The notes beneath the pieces were generated by a model. The model was given only the letters and a program-made list of their open reading frames with translations, made no database searches and was not told where the DNA came from. This document shows positions 1 to 8,835 of a stretch of 64,000 nt of DNA, piece after piece. This stretch comes from an uncultured Croceitalea sp. GTDB lineage: Bacteria > Bacteroidota > Bacteroidia > Flavobacteriales > Flavobacteriaceae. Positions within the stretch are counted from its first letter, which is position 1. Each line of letters starts with the position of its first letter. The stretch covers positions 1 to 64,000 of the forward strand of contig CANMOV010000004.1 in NCBI GenBank assembly GCA_947499565.1, written 5' to 3'. The position numbers and the translations under genes are program-made.

Positions 1-84
1 TAGTAAGTAGTAAGTAGTAAGTAGTAAGTAGTAAGTAGTAAGTAGTAAGTAGTAAGTAGTAAGTAGTAAGTAGTAAGTAGTAAG
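1..84. repeat. Heptanucleotide tandem repeat, (TAGTAAG)x12
   Basis: Twelve perfect head-to-tail copies of TAGTAAG fill the first 84 bases and run off the left edge, so the true copy number is at least 12. The last copy ends exactly at the ATG of the DUF192 gene, so the repeat forms its whole visible upstream region, including the ribosome-binding area. Because 7 is not a multiple of 3, the plus strand has TAG and TAA stops in all three frames, while the minus strand (CTTACTA repeats) has none. Perfect short tandem arrays of this kind are prone to copy-number change. Confidence 0.95.
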
Positions 85-570
85 ATGAATTATTTTTTAA
101 AGTATCTCAAGATTTCTTTGATATTCTTTTTTATAGTTTTTGTTTCCTGTAAGGGAGAAAATAAGACAGAAATTAAAACGGAGGCTATACGTTTTACTAA
201 AGAAGGTGAACTATCAATTTTCAAAAAAGATTCGCTTTTAATAAATATGGATATTGAAATTGCAGAATCTGACTATGAAACCGAAACTGGATTAATGTAT
301 CGGGAGTCTATGGAAGAAAAGCAGGGAATGTTGTTCATACAAGACGAATTTAAGGTCCAAAATTTTTACATGAAAAACACTCAAATTTCTTTAGACCTAA
401 TTTTCATTGGCGAGAATCTAAAAGTTGTTAGTTTTCAGGAAAACGCTAGGCCTTTTGACGAAACTAGTCTTTCGTCTCAGGTTCCAGCAAAATATGTTCT
501 TGAAGTTAATGCAGGGTTAGCTGAAAAATGGCTTTTAGAAGTAGGTGATAGTATTTCTTTCACAAGGTAA
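85..570 (+). CDS. DUF192 family lipoprotein
   Basis: This is a 161-residue protein with a signal peptide ending in a lipobox (FVSC, Cys22), so it is probably anchored on the periplasmic side of a membrane. The rest matches DUF192: GLMYRESM at residues 69-76, GMLF just after, and FYMKNT followed by LDLIFI at 94-108. The family has no settled biochemical role. The start is fixed by the signal peptide and lies immediately after the heptamer array, with no ordinary leader visible. The next gene begins 4 bp after this stop, so the two are probably co-transcribed. Confidence 0.85.
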   Translation: MNYFLKYLKISLIFFFIVFVSCKGENKTEIKTEAIRFTKEGELSIFKKDSLLINMDIEIAESDYETETGLMYRESMEEKQGMLFIQDEFKVQNFYMKNTQISLDLIFIGENLKVVSFQENARPFDETSLSSQVPAKYVLEVNAGLAEKWLLEVGDSISFTR

Positions 571-574
571 ATTC

Positions 575-1096
575 ATGACAAAATTTTTACTTGAAAATCA
601 AGAAAGTAAACGACTTCTCTTTCGAAGCATAGTCCAAGAAGATTTTGACTCGTGGTTACCTTTCTATGAAAATCCAAAATCTACACAATACTGGGATGGG
701 TTGCCTAAAAATGCTGAAGATGCCTGTAGGGAACAGTTTGATAAAATTTTTGAGCGTTATGAAAAAGGGTTAGGTGGAATGAACGCGCTTGTTCTAAAAG
801 AAACCAATAAATTAGTTGGTATTTGTGGCCTATTAGTACAAATAGTAGATGGTATAGAAGAATTGGAAATTGGCTATTCTGTTTTACCAGAATATTGGAG
901 AAATGGTTTCGCTTATGAAGCTGCTCATAAATGCAAAAACTTTGCCTTTGAAAACGGTTTTTCACCATCCTTAATTTCTATTATTCATATTAACAATGTT
1001 CCTTCGCAAAAAGTAGCCTTAAAAAATGGTATGAAACTGGATAAAACCACTAGTTACAAGGAAAATCCTGTACATATTTATAGGACTAACAATTGA
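575..1096 (+). CDS. GNAT family N-acetyltransferase (RimJ/RimL type)
   Basis: This 173-residue protein has the fold signature of ribosomal-protein-alanine-type acetyltransferases: RLLFRSIVQEDF near the N-terminus, ELEIGYSVLPEYWRNGFAYEAA for the acetyl-CoA-binding strand and loop, and NVPSQKVALKNGM near the C-terminus. I start at the ATG at 575, which begins MTKFLLENQ, rather than at an upstream in-frame ATG at 545 inside the preceding gene, because homologues usually begin just before the RLL(F/L)R motif. The substrate cannot be predicted. It sits 4 bp behind the DUF192 gene. Confidence 0.8.
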   Translation: MTKFLLENQESKRLLFRSIVQEDFDSWLPFYENPKSTQYWDGLPKNAEDACREQFDKIFERYEKGLGGMNALVLKETNKLVGICGLLVQIVDGIEELEIGYSVLPEYWRNGFAYEAAHKCKNFAFENGFSPSLISIIHINNVPSQKVALKNGMKLDKTTSYKENPVHIYRTNN

Positions 1097-1137
1097 ATAT
1101 TCATTACTTTCCAGCTTAATCTAAGCGTGTAGTCTTA

Positions 1138-2388
1138 ATGAGTAGTATTCATTATACCATACTTATTGATAGTAAATCAGAAACGAAAGCCCTAATTGAC
1201 CAACTATTAAAGGGCACTTTTTCTTCGGGTTTTTCAAAATTAAAAGGAAAGAAAGGTGAGCTATTCTCAAGTTCTCAAGTAGCTTATTTTTTAAATAAAG
1301 AAGAACAGCATGGTATAAAAATTATTACAAAAGAAACTCAACAATTGCTACTAACCATGAGCAGTGGTGAGCGGAAAAAAGCATTACTCAACTACTTTTT
1401 AAAGAAACTACCCGACTATTTAATTCTAGTAAATCCATATGATAATTTGGATTCCAATTATCAGAAAGAATTAAAAGAAAAACTAATAGCGCTTTCAAAC
1501 ACAATATTACTTATCCAAATTGTAAGCCGTAAAGAAGATATTTTACCAATACACACAAAGTTTATAAAACTGAATGAGAGTGAATTGATTCATTATAAGA
1601 GCAAAGAAGCGTTTTTTAACGATAGCCAAATAGTAGAAACCAATTTTTCTAATTATAAGATTCCTTTAGCTTTAAATCCTATAACTAGTTTAAAAGAAGT
1701 TTTAATTAGGTTCATAGAAGTATCTGTAAGTTTTAACAATAATCCAGTACTTCTAAATATTACTTGGACCATTAAATCTGGTGAATTTTGGCATCTAAAA
1801 GGTCCAAATGGCAGTGGCAAAAGCACTTTGCTATCTATGATAACAGGCGATAGCCAAAAAGGATATGGACAGCACTTGTATTTGTTCGGAACTAAAAAAG
1901 GAAGTGGAGAAAGTGTTTGGGATATAAAAAAACATATAGGATACTTTACTCCAGCAATGACCGATAAATTTAGAGGATATCACACTTTAGAAAATATGTT
2001 GATTTCTGGACTGCATGATTCTATCGGACTCTATGTAAAACCTACAGAAAATGAAAAAAGATTAGCTATTGAATGGTTAAAGTTATTAAACTTAAACAAC
2101 AAGAAAGAGGCCCATTTTCATCAATTAACAACTACAGAAAAAAGATTATTAATGACTGCTCGTGCCATGATTAAGCATCCGCCATTATTAATTTTGGATG
2201 AGCCAACTGCTGGTCTCGATGATTACAATGCAGCCCTTTTTGTTTCATTAATAAATAAAGTCGCTAAAGAAAGTAAAACTGCCATTATTTTTGTTTCTCA
2301 TAGAAAAGAACATGGTTTAAACCCGACTTCAATTTTTGAATTGATTCCTACTAAAAACGGTTCTATGGGGAAAATCCACTACTTTTAG
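1138..2388 (+). CDS. ModF-like tandem ABC ATPase with one degenerate half
   Basis: This 416-residue soluble protein has two ABC ATPase halves and resembles E. coli ModF/PhrA: the C-half shares the block GSGESVWDIKKHIGY at 255-269. The C-half has Walker A (GPNGSGKST, 222-230), Walker B (LLILDEP, 350-356), a D-loop and an H-loop His near 388, but its signature reads QLTTTEKRL where LSGGQ is expected. The N-half lacks a usable Walker A (DSKSETKAL) and Walker B (LILVNP), yet keeps the signature MSSGERK at 74-80. The protein therefore carries one complete composite ATP site, split between halves. No permease gene is adjacent. ModF-type proteins lack membrane domains, and their role is not well defined. 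Confidence 0.8.
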   Translation: MSSIHYTILIDSKSETKALIDQLLKGTFSSGFSKLKGKKGELFSSSQVAYFLNKEEQHGIKIITKETQQLLLTMSSGERKKALLNYFLKKLPDYLILVNPYDNLDSNYQKELKEKLIALSNTILLIQIVSRKEDILPIHTKFIKLNESELIHYKSKEAFFNDSQIVETNFSNYKIPLALNPITSLKEVLIRFIEVSVSFNNNPVLLNITWTIKSGEFWHLKGPNGSGKSTLLSMITGDSQKGYGQHLYLFGTKKGSGESVWDIKKHIGYFTPAMTDKFRGYHTLENMLISGLHDSIGLYVKPTENEKRLAIEWLKLLNLNNKKEAHFHQLTTTEKRLLMTARAMIKHPPLLILDEPTAGLDDYNAALFVSLINKVAKESKTAIIFVSHRKEHGLNPTSIFELIPTKNGSMGKIHYF

Positions 2389-2391
2389 TAG

Positions 2392-2925
2392 ATGGATAAG
2401 CAAGCTGTTATTTCCTTACTAGAAGAAAACCATCAAATTTTTATTTCAAAAATTTCTTCTTTATCAGACACTGATTTTAATAGAAAAATAGCTTCCAAAT
2501 GGACATCTAGTCAGCAATTAGAACATATTATTAAATCTGTAAAGCCTGTAGATATGGCTTTTAGCTTACCTATGTTTGTTTTAAAAATGAAATTTGGCTT
2601 AGCTAATAGACCTAGTAAAACCTATCCTGATTTAGTGAAAAAATATTTAAAAACATTGGAGAAGAATAAAGGTTATGAAGTTCCTCCAGAATTCACTCCT
2701 GAAGAAATTCCGCTAGCTAGAAAAGAAAAAAGTTTAAAAAAGCTCAAAAAATTAGCTTCTAAATTAGCTAGCAGAATCCCAAGGTTTTCGGAAGAAGAGC
2801 TAGACACTTATATACTACCTCATCCCTTAATGGGAAAGCTAACGCTAAGAGAAATGCTCTATTTTACTGCTTATCACGTGGAACATCATGACCGGCAAAT
2901 TTTAGAAAACCTAAAATTGAAATGA
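2392..2925 (+). CDS. DinB/DfsB superfamily protein
   Basis: This 177-residue protein has the DinB four-helix layout. It has His45 in the helix QLEHIIKSV and a C-terminal HVEHH at 162-166, which together can supply the usual three-histidine metal site. Members of the superfamily include thiol-dependent transferases and proteins of unknown role, so no reaction is assigned. It begins 3 bp after the ModF-like stop and its own stop overlaps the next start (ATGA), indicating translational coupling within one operon. Confidence 0.75.
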   Translation: MDKQAVISLLEENHQIFISKISSLSDTDFNRKIASKWTSSQQLEHIIKSVKPVDMAFSLPMFVLKMKFGLANRPSKTYPDLVKKYLKTLEKNKGYEVPPEFTPEEIPLARKEKSLKKLKKLASKLASRIPRFSEEELDTYILPHPLMGKLTLREMLYFTAYHVEHHDRQILENLKLK

Positions 2926-3254
2926 TGCTTATGGATTTAAAAGAAAAGCTAAAGCTTTATAAAAGAATCGTTGAGAAAGCGGGTGTTGCGCTAAAAGGAA
3001 AAACAATGTTTTATACTTCATCAAACGGCTATATGTTCTCTCAATTAAATAAAGCTGGGGAAATTGGTATTCGTTTATCAAAAAAGGATACGCTTGATTT
3101 TGATTCAAAATTTGGAGCGCAACCTTTCAAATCTTATGGCGCTACAATGCGGGAATATGTATTGATACCTGATAATTTATTAGATGATATCCATTTAACA
3201 GCATCCCTTCTACAAAAAGGGTATAACTATGTGAACTCTCTTCCCCCAAAATAA
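2922..3254 (+). CDS. TfoX N-terminal domain-like protein
   Basis: This 110-residue protein matches the small TfoX/Sxy N-terminal fold: KGKTMFYTSSNGYMFSQL resembles the MFGGxGxF segment, followed by GIRLSKKD and a C-terminal KSYGATMREYVLIPDNLL. It lacks a separate C-terminal TfoX domain, so it is unlikely to be a true competence regulator. Its start overlaps the DinB-like stop by four bases. Starts at the second or third Met (2925, 2931) are equally possible. Single-domain relatives are common in Bacteroidota and have no assigned function. Confidence 0.65.
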   Translation: MMLMDLKEKLKLYKRIVEKAGVALKGKTMFYTSSNGYMFSQLNKAGEIGIRLSKKDTLDFDSKFGAQPFKSYGATMREYVLIPDNLLDDIHLTASLLQKGYNYVNSLPPK

Positions 3255-3266
3255 GTTAGCTATCGT

Positions 3267-4040
3267 ATGGGCTTTTATGATTTATCAAAAGAAGAACGGG
3301 CAGTATTAGTAGCTAAAATCGATTCAGAAATCTTAGAAGATTTTTCCAACAGTTCCTTAAAACAAACGCTAGATTATTTTTCAGATGAAGATACCTACAT
3401 TAGAAAATCTGCGTATTTAGCAGTAGGAAAAATTCATAAAAACAAAAAGTTAGCTGTAAACGCTATTATTTCTTTACTTGACAAACTCTTTACTTCAGAA
3501 AAAGAAAAAGTAAGGCAGACTGTCGTCAATGCTGCCGGCGAAGTAGGAAAGCAAGCTTTTGAAACTGTAACTCATTTTTTTGATAAAGGATTGTTTGATG
3601 AGCATCATTCAGTAAGAAATGCAGTCATTGGTTCCATAAAAAAGATGAGTGAAAAAAATCCAATTCCAGTTTTAGCATGGGCAAAGAAATATTTACATCA
3701 TGAAAATAAAGAGATTAGACGAGAAATTTGTCATGGTATAGAGCTAAGGGGGCGTACGCACCCGCAAGACATTCTACCGCTATTAAAAGAGTTGCAAAAC
3801 GACCAAACCAGTCGTGTTAGCAATACACTAATTCATGTACTAGGGCAAATTGCTTATAAGAAAGGCTGTTTAGAAACTGTAATTGCCGAATTAAATACTT
3901 GGGAAAACAAACAACTAGTTGAAAAAGCTATAGATGAAATTGTAGACGTACATCATCGCTACAGAAGCTTTGCCATATTATCACAAAAAGAGGCCATTGC
4001 TTATATTACAGAAAACTATAAGACGAATGTTATAGAATAA
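3267..4040 (+). CDS. HEAT-repeat protein
   Basis: This 257-residue soluble alpha-helical protein is built of HEAT-like repeats, visible as recurring D-x-x-x-x-V/I-R-x-x-A/V patterns such as DTYIRKSAYLAVGKI, KEKVRQTVVNAAGEVG, HHSVRNAVIGSI and NKEIRREICHGI. It has no signal peptide. It resembles the scaffold of DNA-alkylation-repair-type HEAT proteins, but no DNA-glycosylase residues can be assigned with confidence, so a binding or scaffold role is the safer reading. It is the last gene of the plus-strand run and ends just before a strong hairpin. Confidence 0.7.
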   Translation: MGFYDLSKEERAVLVAKIDSEILEDFSNSSLKQTLDYFSDEDTYIRKSAYLAVGKIHKNKKLAVNAIISLLDKLFTSEKEKVRQTVVNAAGEVGKQAFETVTHFFDKGLFDEHHSVRNAVIGSIKKMSEKNPIPVLAWAKKYLHHENKEIRREICHGIELRGRTHPQDILPLLKELQNDQTSRVSNTLIHVLGQIAYKKGCLETVIAELNTWENKQLVEKAIDEIVDVHHRYRSFAILSQKEAIAYITENYKTNVIE

Positions 4041-4068
4041 AAAACCACCTGCAAAAGCAGATGGTTTT
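4041..4068. terminator. Bidirectional hairpin terminator between HEAT-repeat gene and secDF
   Basis: AAAACCACCTGC and GCAGATGGTTTT form a 12-bp stem with one mismatch around an AAAA loop. The A and T flanks make it usable from both sides. It begins immediately after the HEAT-repeat stop and lies downstream of secDF on the other strand. Confidence 0.8.
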
Positions 4069-4084
4069 CCTATTTGAGTTAGCT

Positions 4085-4102
4085 TCCCGATAACTATCGG
4101 GA
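4085..4102. repeat. Short palindrome TCCCGAT-AACT-ATCGGGA
   Basis: A perfect 7-bp inverted repeat with a 4-base loop lies between the terminator and the end of secDF. Palindromes of this form recur between genes in flavobacterial genomes, but only this copy is present in the window. It may add to termination of secDF. Confidence 0.6.
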
Positions 4103-4108
4103 TATAAT

Positions 4109-7063
4109 TTATTCCTTACCGGAAGAAATTCTTTTTCTAAGTGCATCAAACATTATTGGCGTTGCAATAAATACTGATGAATATGTACCTACTATTACAC
4201 CTACAATCATTGCGAACATAAACCCTCTTAGTGATTCTCCGCCAAAAATGAATATTGCTAAAAGTACAATTAAGGTAGTTAAAGAGGTATTTAATGTTCT
4301 ACTAAGCGTACTATTTAATGCTTGGTTTACATTATTACCTTTATTCCATCCTTTAAGATTTACGATTTCACGAATACGGTCAAATACTACCACCGTATCG
4401 TTTAAGGAGTACCCAATCACCGTTAGAATTGCCGCAATAAACGCTTGATCTATTTCCATATTAAAGGGCATAATAGCGCTTGTTAAAGAGAAAATACCCA
4501 ATACTATCATTACATCGTGGAATACAGCTATTACCGCTCCTAATGAGAATTGCCATTTTCTAAATCGTAATAGGATATATAGGAATACCACAGCTAATGA
4601 ACCAATAATAGCCAAAAGCGCATTTTTCTTAATATCATCCGCAATTGTAGGGCCTACTTTTACAGATTGCAAAATCCCAATGGATTTTTCAGAAGCTCCA
4701 ACGGTAAAGTCTTCAAAAGAAGTCCCGTTAGGCAAATAGTTCTGTAATGAGGTATATAGCTTATTCTGTATTTCAGCATCTACTTCAATACCCTCTACCT
4801 CTACTTTATAAGCAGTGGTAACTTTAATCTGATTCGCATCTCCAAATGTTTTTACACTAGCACTACCAAAAACATCATTTAGCTCAGAGGCAATCTCAGA
4901 AGGATTAACCGCTTGCTCAAAACGAATTTGATAGGAACGTCCTCCTAAAAAGTCAACCCCTTGTTGTAGTCCAGTTGTTAGCAATGAAAATGCTCCTACA
5001 CCTACTAGAATCAAAGAAATAACATAAGCAATCTTTCTTTTCCCTAAGAAATTGATGCTCATATTCTTGAACAAGTTCTTAGTAATACCAGTAGAAAATT
5101 GTAAGTCTCTTCCTTTTTTGGAAATGTACCAGTCTACTAATAGTCTTGTTATAAAGATTGCAGTAAACAATGAAGTAACAATACCAATTAATAAGGTAGT
5201 AGCAAAACCTTTAATTGGTCCAGAACCAAATATGAAAAGGATAATTGCGGTTAAACCTGTAGTAATGTTGGCATCTAAAATAGAAGATAGGGCATTGCTA
5301 AAACCATCTGCAACTGCTTGTGCTTTTCCTTTACCTCTATCCAGTTCTTCTTTTATACGTTCAAAAATAAGTACGTTCGCATCAACAGACATACCAATAG
5401 TTAATACGATACCTGCTATTCCTGGTAAAGTTAACACGGCGCCTAAGCTTGTTAAAACTCCAAAAATCAATACAATGTTGAAAATCAAAGCAATATCAGC
5501 GAAAATACCTGCTTTTCCGTAGTAGAAAATCATCCATAGCAATACAAAAGCCATGGCAATCATAAATGACATAAAACCACTATCGATAGCCTCTTGTCCT
5601 AAAGATGGACCCACAACTTCTGATTGAATTATTTCTGCTGAAGCAGGTAATTTACCCGCTCTTAATACGTTTGCAATATCTTTTGTTTCATTTACTGTAA
5701 AAGTTCCTGTTATCTCAGAACGACCACCAGAAATAGGTCCTGTAGAAACTCCAGGAGCCGTATATACTTTATTATCTAAAACAATGGCAATACCTGTTTG
5801 ATTATTAAAAGCATCACCTGTTAAGCGCTCCCATTCTTTAGCTCCTTTAGTATTCATAGTCATACTAACAGCAGGCTTATTAAATTGGTCAAAAGTATCC
5901 TGTGCATCAGAAACTACATCCCCACTTATTCTTGGTGTATTATCACGATTAGATTGTAAAGCATATAACCCCACCAACTCTGCATTTTCAGCTGGGCGCT
6001 CCCATGCAAATTTTGTGAATTGAATATCTGCTGGCAATAATCTTCTAATCTGCGGCATTTTCAGATAAGAATCTACCTCAGCCATATCAGCAATTGCTAC
6101 TCTAGCTATAGCGTTATTGGTTCCAGGAAGCAGCTTACCAAGTAAAGGGTTGGCATCAGGAGTAAGATCCAATGAATCTTGTGCAACGTCTGATAGTAAA
6201 GAATCTATCTCGCTTTCTGGGTTTTGAATTTCATCTTCTTTTTCTTCTGGCTCTAAAATTTCTTTAAGACGTTCATTAGCACTCACAAAAAATTGCCCTA
6301 AGCTTGGATTGTTTTGAGGATATGTTTCCCAAAACTCCAATTGCGCAGTACTCGATAGTAATTCTTGGGCACGAGCAATATCGCGTGCTCCAGGTAATTC
6401 TACCAAAATACGTCCAGAATTTCCCTCTCGTTGTATGTTTGGCTGTGTAACTCCAAAACCATCTATACGTTCTCTTAGTACTTCAAAAGCGGAAACAATA
6501 GATTCATCAATCTTCTTACGGATAACCGGCTTAACCTCATCATCCGACATTTGGAAATTGATAACATCACTTAAACCTTTGTTTGCGAAAACATCGGGAG
6601 AAGCAAGTTTAGTATCACCTTTTACATTATCAAAAGCATCAAAAAATAGTTCTAAGTAGGTATCGTCACTACTTTTAGAAGCCTCATCAGCATCAGCTAT
6701 TGCTTTATTAAAAATTGGGCTTTTCGTATTATTTGCTAAACCTTTCAAAATATCCTTTACAGAAATTTGAAGTGTTACATTAATACCACCTTTAAGGTCA
6801 AGACCTTTGTTTAGTTCGCGCTTCTTAGCATCATCATAATTAGTATACCCCAAAACCGGATTTGCCCCAATGGAATCTAAGTAAGAAGCTTCAACAGCCT
6901 CTCTCTTTGCCACATAATCATCTTCTGCTTCTGAAATCTGATTCACCGCATATGTCTCGGCATCACCCTCAATCTTGCTTGTGATAAAAGTGTATGATAA
7001 TTGATAGATGCTCACCAAACCAAAAAGGAATGCGAAAAGCTTTATAAGTCCTTTATTCTGCAT
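4109..7063 (-). CDS. secDF: Fused protein translocase subunit SecDF
   Basis: This 984-residue inner-membrane protein joins SecD and SecF in one chain, the usual arrangement in Bacteroidota. SecD is shown by one N-terminal membrane helix, the block GLDLKGGINVTLQI, the periplasmic motif RILVELPGARD, and five helices containing the SVDANVLIFERIKEE motif. SecF starts near residue 665, with QQGVDFLGGRSYQIRF and its own set of helices containing GYSLNDTVVVFDRIRE. SecDF uses the proton gradient to pull secreted proteins through SecYEG. The gene is preceded by a good flavobacterial promoter and lies downstream of mdh in the same direction, with a hairpin between them. Confidence 0.97.
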   Translation of the reverse strand: MQNKGLIKLFAFLFGLVSIYQLSYTFITSKIEGDAETYAVNQISEAEDDYVAKREAVEASYLDSIGANPVLGYTNYDDAKKRELNKGLDLKGGINVTLQISVKDILKGLANNTKSPIFNKAIADADEASKSSDDTYLELFFDAFDNVKGDTKLASPDVFANKGLSDVINFQMSDDEVKPVIRKKIDESIVSAFEVLRERIDGFGVTQPNIQREGNSGRILVELPGARDIARAQELLSSTAQLEFWETYPQNNPSLGQFFVSANERLKEILEPEEKEDEIQNPESEIDSLLSDVAQDSLDLTPDANPLLGKLLPGTNNAIARVAIADMAEVDSYLKMPQIRRLLPADIQFTKFAWERPAENAELVGLYALQSNRDNTPRISGDVVSDAQDTFDQFNKPAVSMTMNTKGAKEWERLTGDAFNNQTGIAIVLDNKVYTAPGVSTGPISGGRSEITGTFTVNETKDIANVLRAGKLPASAEIIQSEVVGPSLGQEAIDSGFMSFMIAMAFVLLWMIFYYGKAGIFADIALIFNIVLIFGVLTSLGAVLTLPGIAGIVLTIGMSVDANVLIFERIKEELDRGKGKAQAVADGFSNALSSILDANITTGLTAIILFIFGSGPIKGFATTLLIGIVTSLFTAIFITRLLVDWYISKKGRDLQFSTGITKNLFKNMSINFLGKRKIAYVISLILVGVGAFSLLTTGLQQGVDFLGGRSYQIRFEQAVNPSEIASELNDVFGSASVKTFGDANQIKVTTAYKVEVEGIEVDAEIQNKLYTSLQNYLPNGTSFEDFTVGASEKSIGILQSVKVGPTIADDIKKNALLAIIGSLAVVFLYILLRFRKWQFSLGAVIAVFHDVMIVLGIFSLTSAIMPFNMEIDQAFIAAILTVIGYSLNDTVVVFDRIREIVNLKGWNKGNNVNQALNSTLSRTLNTSLTTLIVLLAIFIFGGESLRGFMFAMIVGVIVGTYSSVFIATPIMFDALRKRISSGKE

Positions 7064-7092
7064 TGATTACGTAATTTTTCTTAAACAGCGTG

Positions 7093-7124
7093 CAAATATA
7101 TCATTTCAAATAGGATTTGCCAAT
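7093..7124 (-). promoter_or_regulatory. Predicted secDF promoter
   Basis: On the minus strand a TATATTTG box (7093-7100, exact match to TAnnTTTG) is preceded, with a 20-base spacer, by ATTG (7121-7124), close to the TTTG -33 element. The expected transcription start leaves a short leader before the secDF ATG at 7063. Confidence 0.6.
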
Positions 7125-7162
7125 AGAATTCTCTTAATTATGGTTGGGCTGCACAATAATGA

Positions 7163-7203
7163 AAAATGCCACTCCTTCCCTTTTGGGTTAGAAATGGCAT
7201 TTT
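7163..7203. terminator. Hairpin terminator downstream of mdh
   Basis: AAAATGCCA at 7163-7171 pairs perfectly with TGGCATTTT at 7195-7203 around a 23-base loop. It lies just past the mdh stop, before the secDF promoter, separating the two transcripts. Confidence 0.6.
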
Positions 7204-7226
7204 CTATTTTGAAAATAAATTAGTTT

Positions 7227-8153
7227 TTACAACTGTAACAATCCATTAGTCTTTGTTACTCCTTCTGCACTTTCCTGCATCTTTGCCTTTTCCGCATCAC
7301 TTAATTCTATCTCCACAATTTTCTCTATACCGTTCTTACCTAATAGTACAGGAACACCAATGCAAATATCATTTAAACCATACTCTCCTTCTAAGAACGT
7401 TGAGCAAGGAAACATTTTCTTTTGGTCACAAGCAATCGCCTGTACCAAACCAGAAACTGCAGCACCGGGTGCATACCAAGCACTTGTGCCTAGAAGTCCC
7501 GTTAATGTAGCACCCCCAACTTTAGTTTCTTGCACTACATAATCTAATTTTTCTTGTGATAAAAACTCAGAAGCTTTAACGCTATTTCGAGTAGCATGAT
7601 TAATTAAAGGAACCATTCCTTTATCACTGTGACCACCAATTACCATTCCATCAACATCTGAAATTGGTGCCTCTAAAGCTTCGGCCAAACGATATTTAAA
7701 ACGTGCACTATCCAAAGCACCTCCCATACCAATAATCTTGTGTTTTGGTAGGCTTGTAGTTTTATGAACCAAGTAGGTCATCGTATCCATAGGGTTACTA
7801 ACAACTATCAAAGTAACATTAGGGGAATGTTCAATCAAACTTTGAGAAACTGATTTAACGATTCCGGCGTTTATGCCTATTAATTCTTCTCTAGTCATTC
7901 CAGGTTTTCTAGGAATCCCAGAGGTAATTACCGCAATATCGCTATTTGCAGTTTTAGAATAATCACTTGTACTACCAGTAATTTTGGTGTCAAATCCATT
8001 TAAGGAAGCTGTCTGCATTAAGTCCATGGCTTTACCTTCAGCATAACCTTCTTTAATGTCTAGTAAAACAACTTCTGATGCAAAATTTTTAATAGCTATG
8101 TACTCAGCACAACTTGCGCCAACTGCTCCAGCTCCAACAACGGTAACTTTCAT
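7227..8153 (-). CDS. mdh: Malate dehydrogenase
   Basis: This 308-residue cytoplasmic enzyme interconverts malate and oxaloacetate with NAD in the TCA cycle. The N-terminal Rossmann motif GAGAVGAS follows the start directly. The substrate-binding Arg pair region PRKPGMTREEL, the catalytic segment MGGALDSARF and the His loop IGGHSDKGMVPL are all present, placing it in the LDH-like MDH group. I start at 8153 (MKVTVVGAG), not at an in-frame ATG 36 bases upstream. A TATTTTTG box at 8187-8194 is a likely -7 element, but a TTTG at normal spacing is not seen. Confidence 0.95.
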   Translation of the reverse strand: MKVTVVGAGAVGASCAEYIAIKNFASEVVLLDIKEGYAEGKAMDLMQTASLNGFDTKITGSTSDYSKTANSDIAVITSGIPRKPGMTREELIGINAGIVKSVSQSLIEHSPNVTLIVVSNPMDTMTYLVHKTTSLPKHKIIGMGGALDSARFKYRLAEALEAPISDVDGMVIGGHSDKGMVPLINHATRNSVKASEFLSQEKLDYVVQETKVGGATLTGLLGTSAWYAPGAAVSGLVQAIACDQKKMFPCSTFLEGEYGLNDICIGVPVLLGKNGIEKIVEIELSDAEKAKMQESAEGVTKTNGLLQL

Positions 8154-8382
8154 TTTTATGTTTTTAAGAAGTTCTTGAATTCCGCGCAAAAATATGGATT
8201 TTTTAGGTCAAATTAGCCGATACTTAGCATTATTAAAAGGTACATTTTAGGATTCATATGTTAAAAAAAAGTACCCTTTAGCGAAGAAATTGTTTAAAAA
8301 CGGTTATACATCGATTTTTTGCAATACACAATCCATTCTCACCGTTCTAATAGTCCCAAATTTATTATTTAACCTACGTAAT

Positions 8383-8754
8383 ATGAAAAAGTTCTTTTCA
8401 TTATTGGCCATTTTGGTCATTATTGCTGTGAGCAATTGTTCCGAAATTCCAGAAAACAACGACCCTATTTTAGGAATATGGTCTAAATCCGAAATTCTAT
8501 CTATAGACGGAAAAAATGAGAATGAAGTTCGTGAAGAATGGATTTTTAATGATGCTTACCTTGGAAGATATCATAGTTACACCAACGATGATTTAGAATT
8601 TTATACTGATTTTAGTTGGAGTTTAGAAAATGAGACGTATACCATTATCTATACTGGAACTGATATACCTAACGCAGAAGTAAATCTAGAAGAAGCTGTT
8701 AAACCAGAACAATTAGAACTTGAGAACGGAAACATTTTTGCGCTCAGAGAATAA
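8383..8754 (+). CDS. Small lipocalin-like lipoprotein
   Basis: This 123-residue protein starts with a signal peptide ending in a lipobox-like SNCS (Cys near residue 18). The mature part opens with DPILGIWSKSEI, the beginning typical of lipocalin-like beta-barrel lipoproteins of flavobacteria, followed by short beta-strand segments (EEWIFN, YTDFSWSLENETYTIIY). No ligand can be predicted. I use the ATG at 8383, which gives a proper signal peptide. An in-frame ATG at 8290 would add a non-signal leader. A strong hairpin follows. Confidence 0.65.
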   Translation: MKKFFSLLAILVIIAVSNCSEIPENNDPILGIWSKSEILSIDGKNENEVREEWIFNDAYLGRYHSYTNDDLEFYTDFSWSLENETYTIIYTGTDIPNAEVNLEEAVKPEQLELENGNIFALRE

Positions 8755-8784
8755 AGCAGACACTAAATGCGAATGAAAGAAAAA

Positions 8785-8808
8785 GCCCGTAGTTTAATTG
8801 CTACGGGC
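8785..8808. terminator. Bidirectional hairpin terminator
   Basis: GCCCGTAG and CTACGGGC form a perfect 8-bp stem with an 8-base loop and A/T tracts on both sides. It serves the converging lipocalin-like gene and the outer-membrane barrel gene. Confidence 0.85.
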
Positions 8809-8835
8809 CTTTCTTATATTGTATTTTCTTAATGA

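Noticed and set aside
5052-5522. 156-codon open frame antisense to secDF
   Set aside because: It lies wholly inside the SecD coding region, has no family features, and mirrors the codon pattern of the real gene on the other strand.
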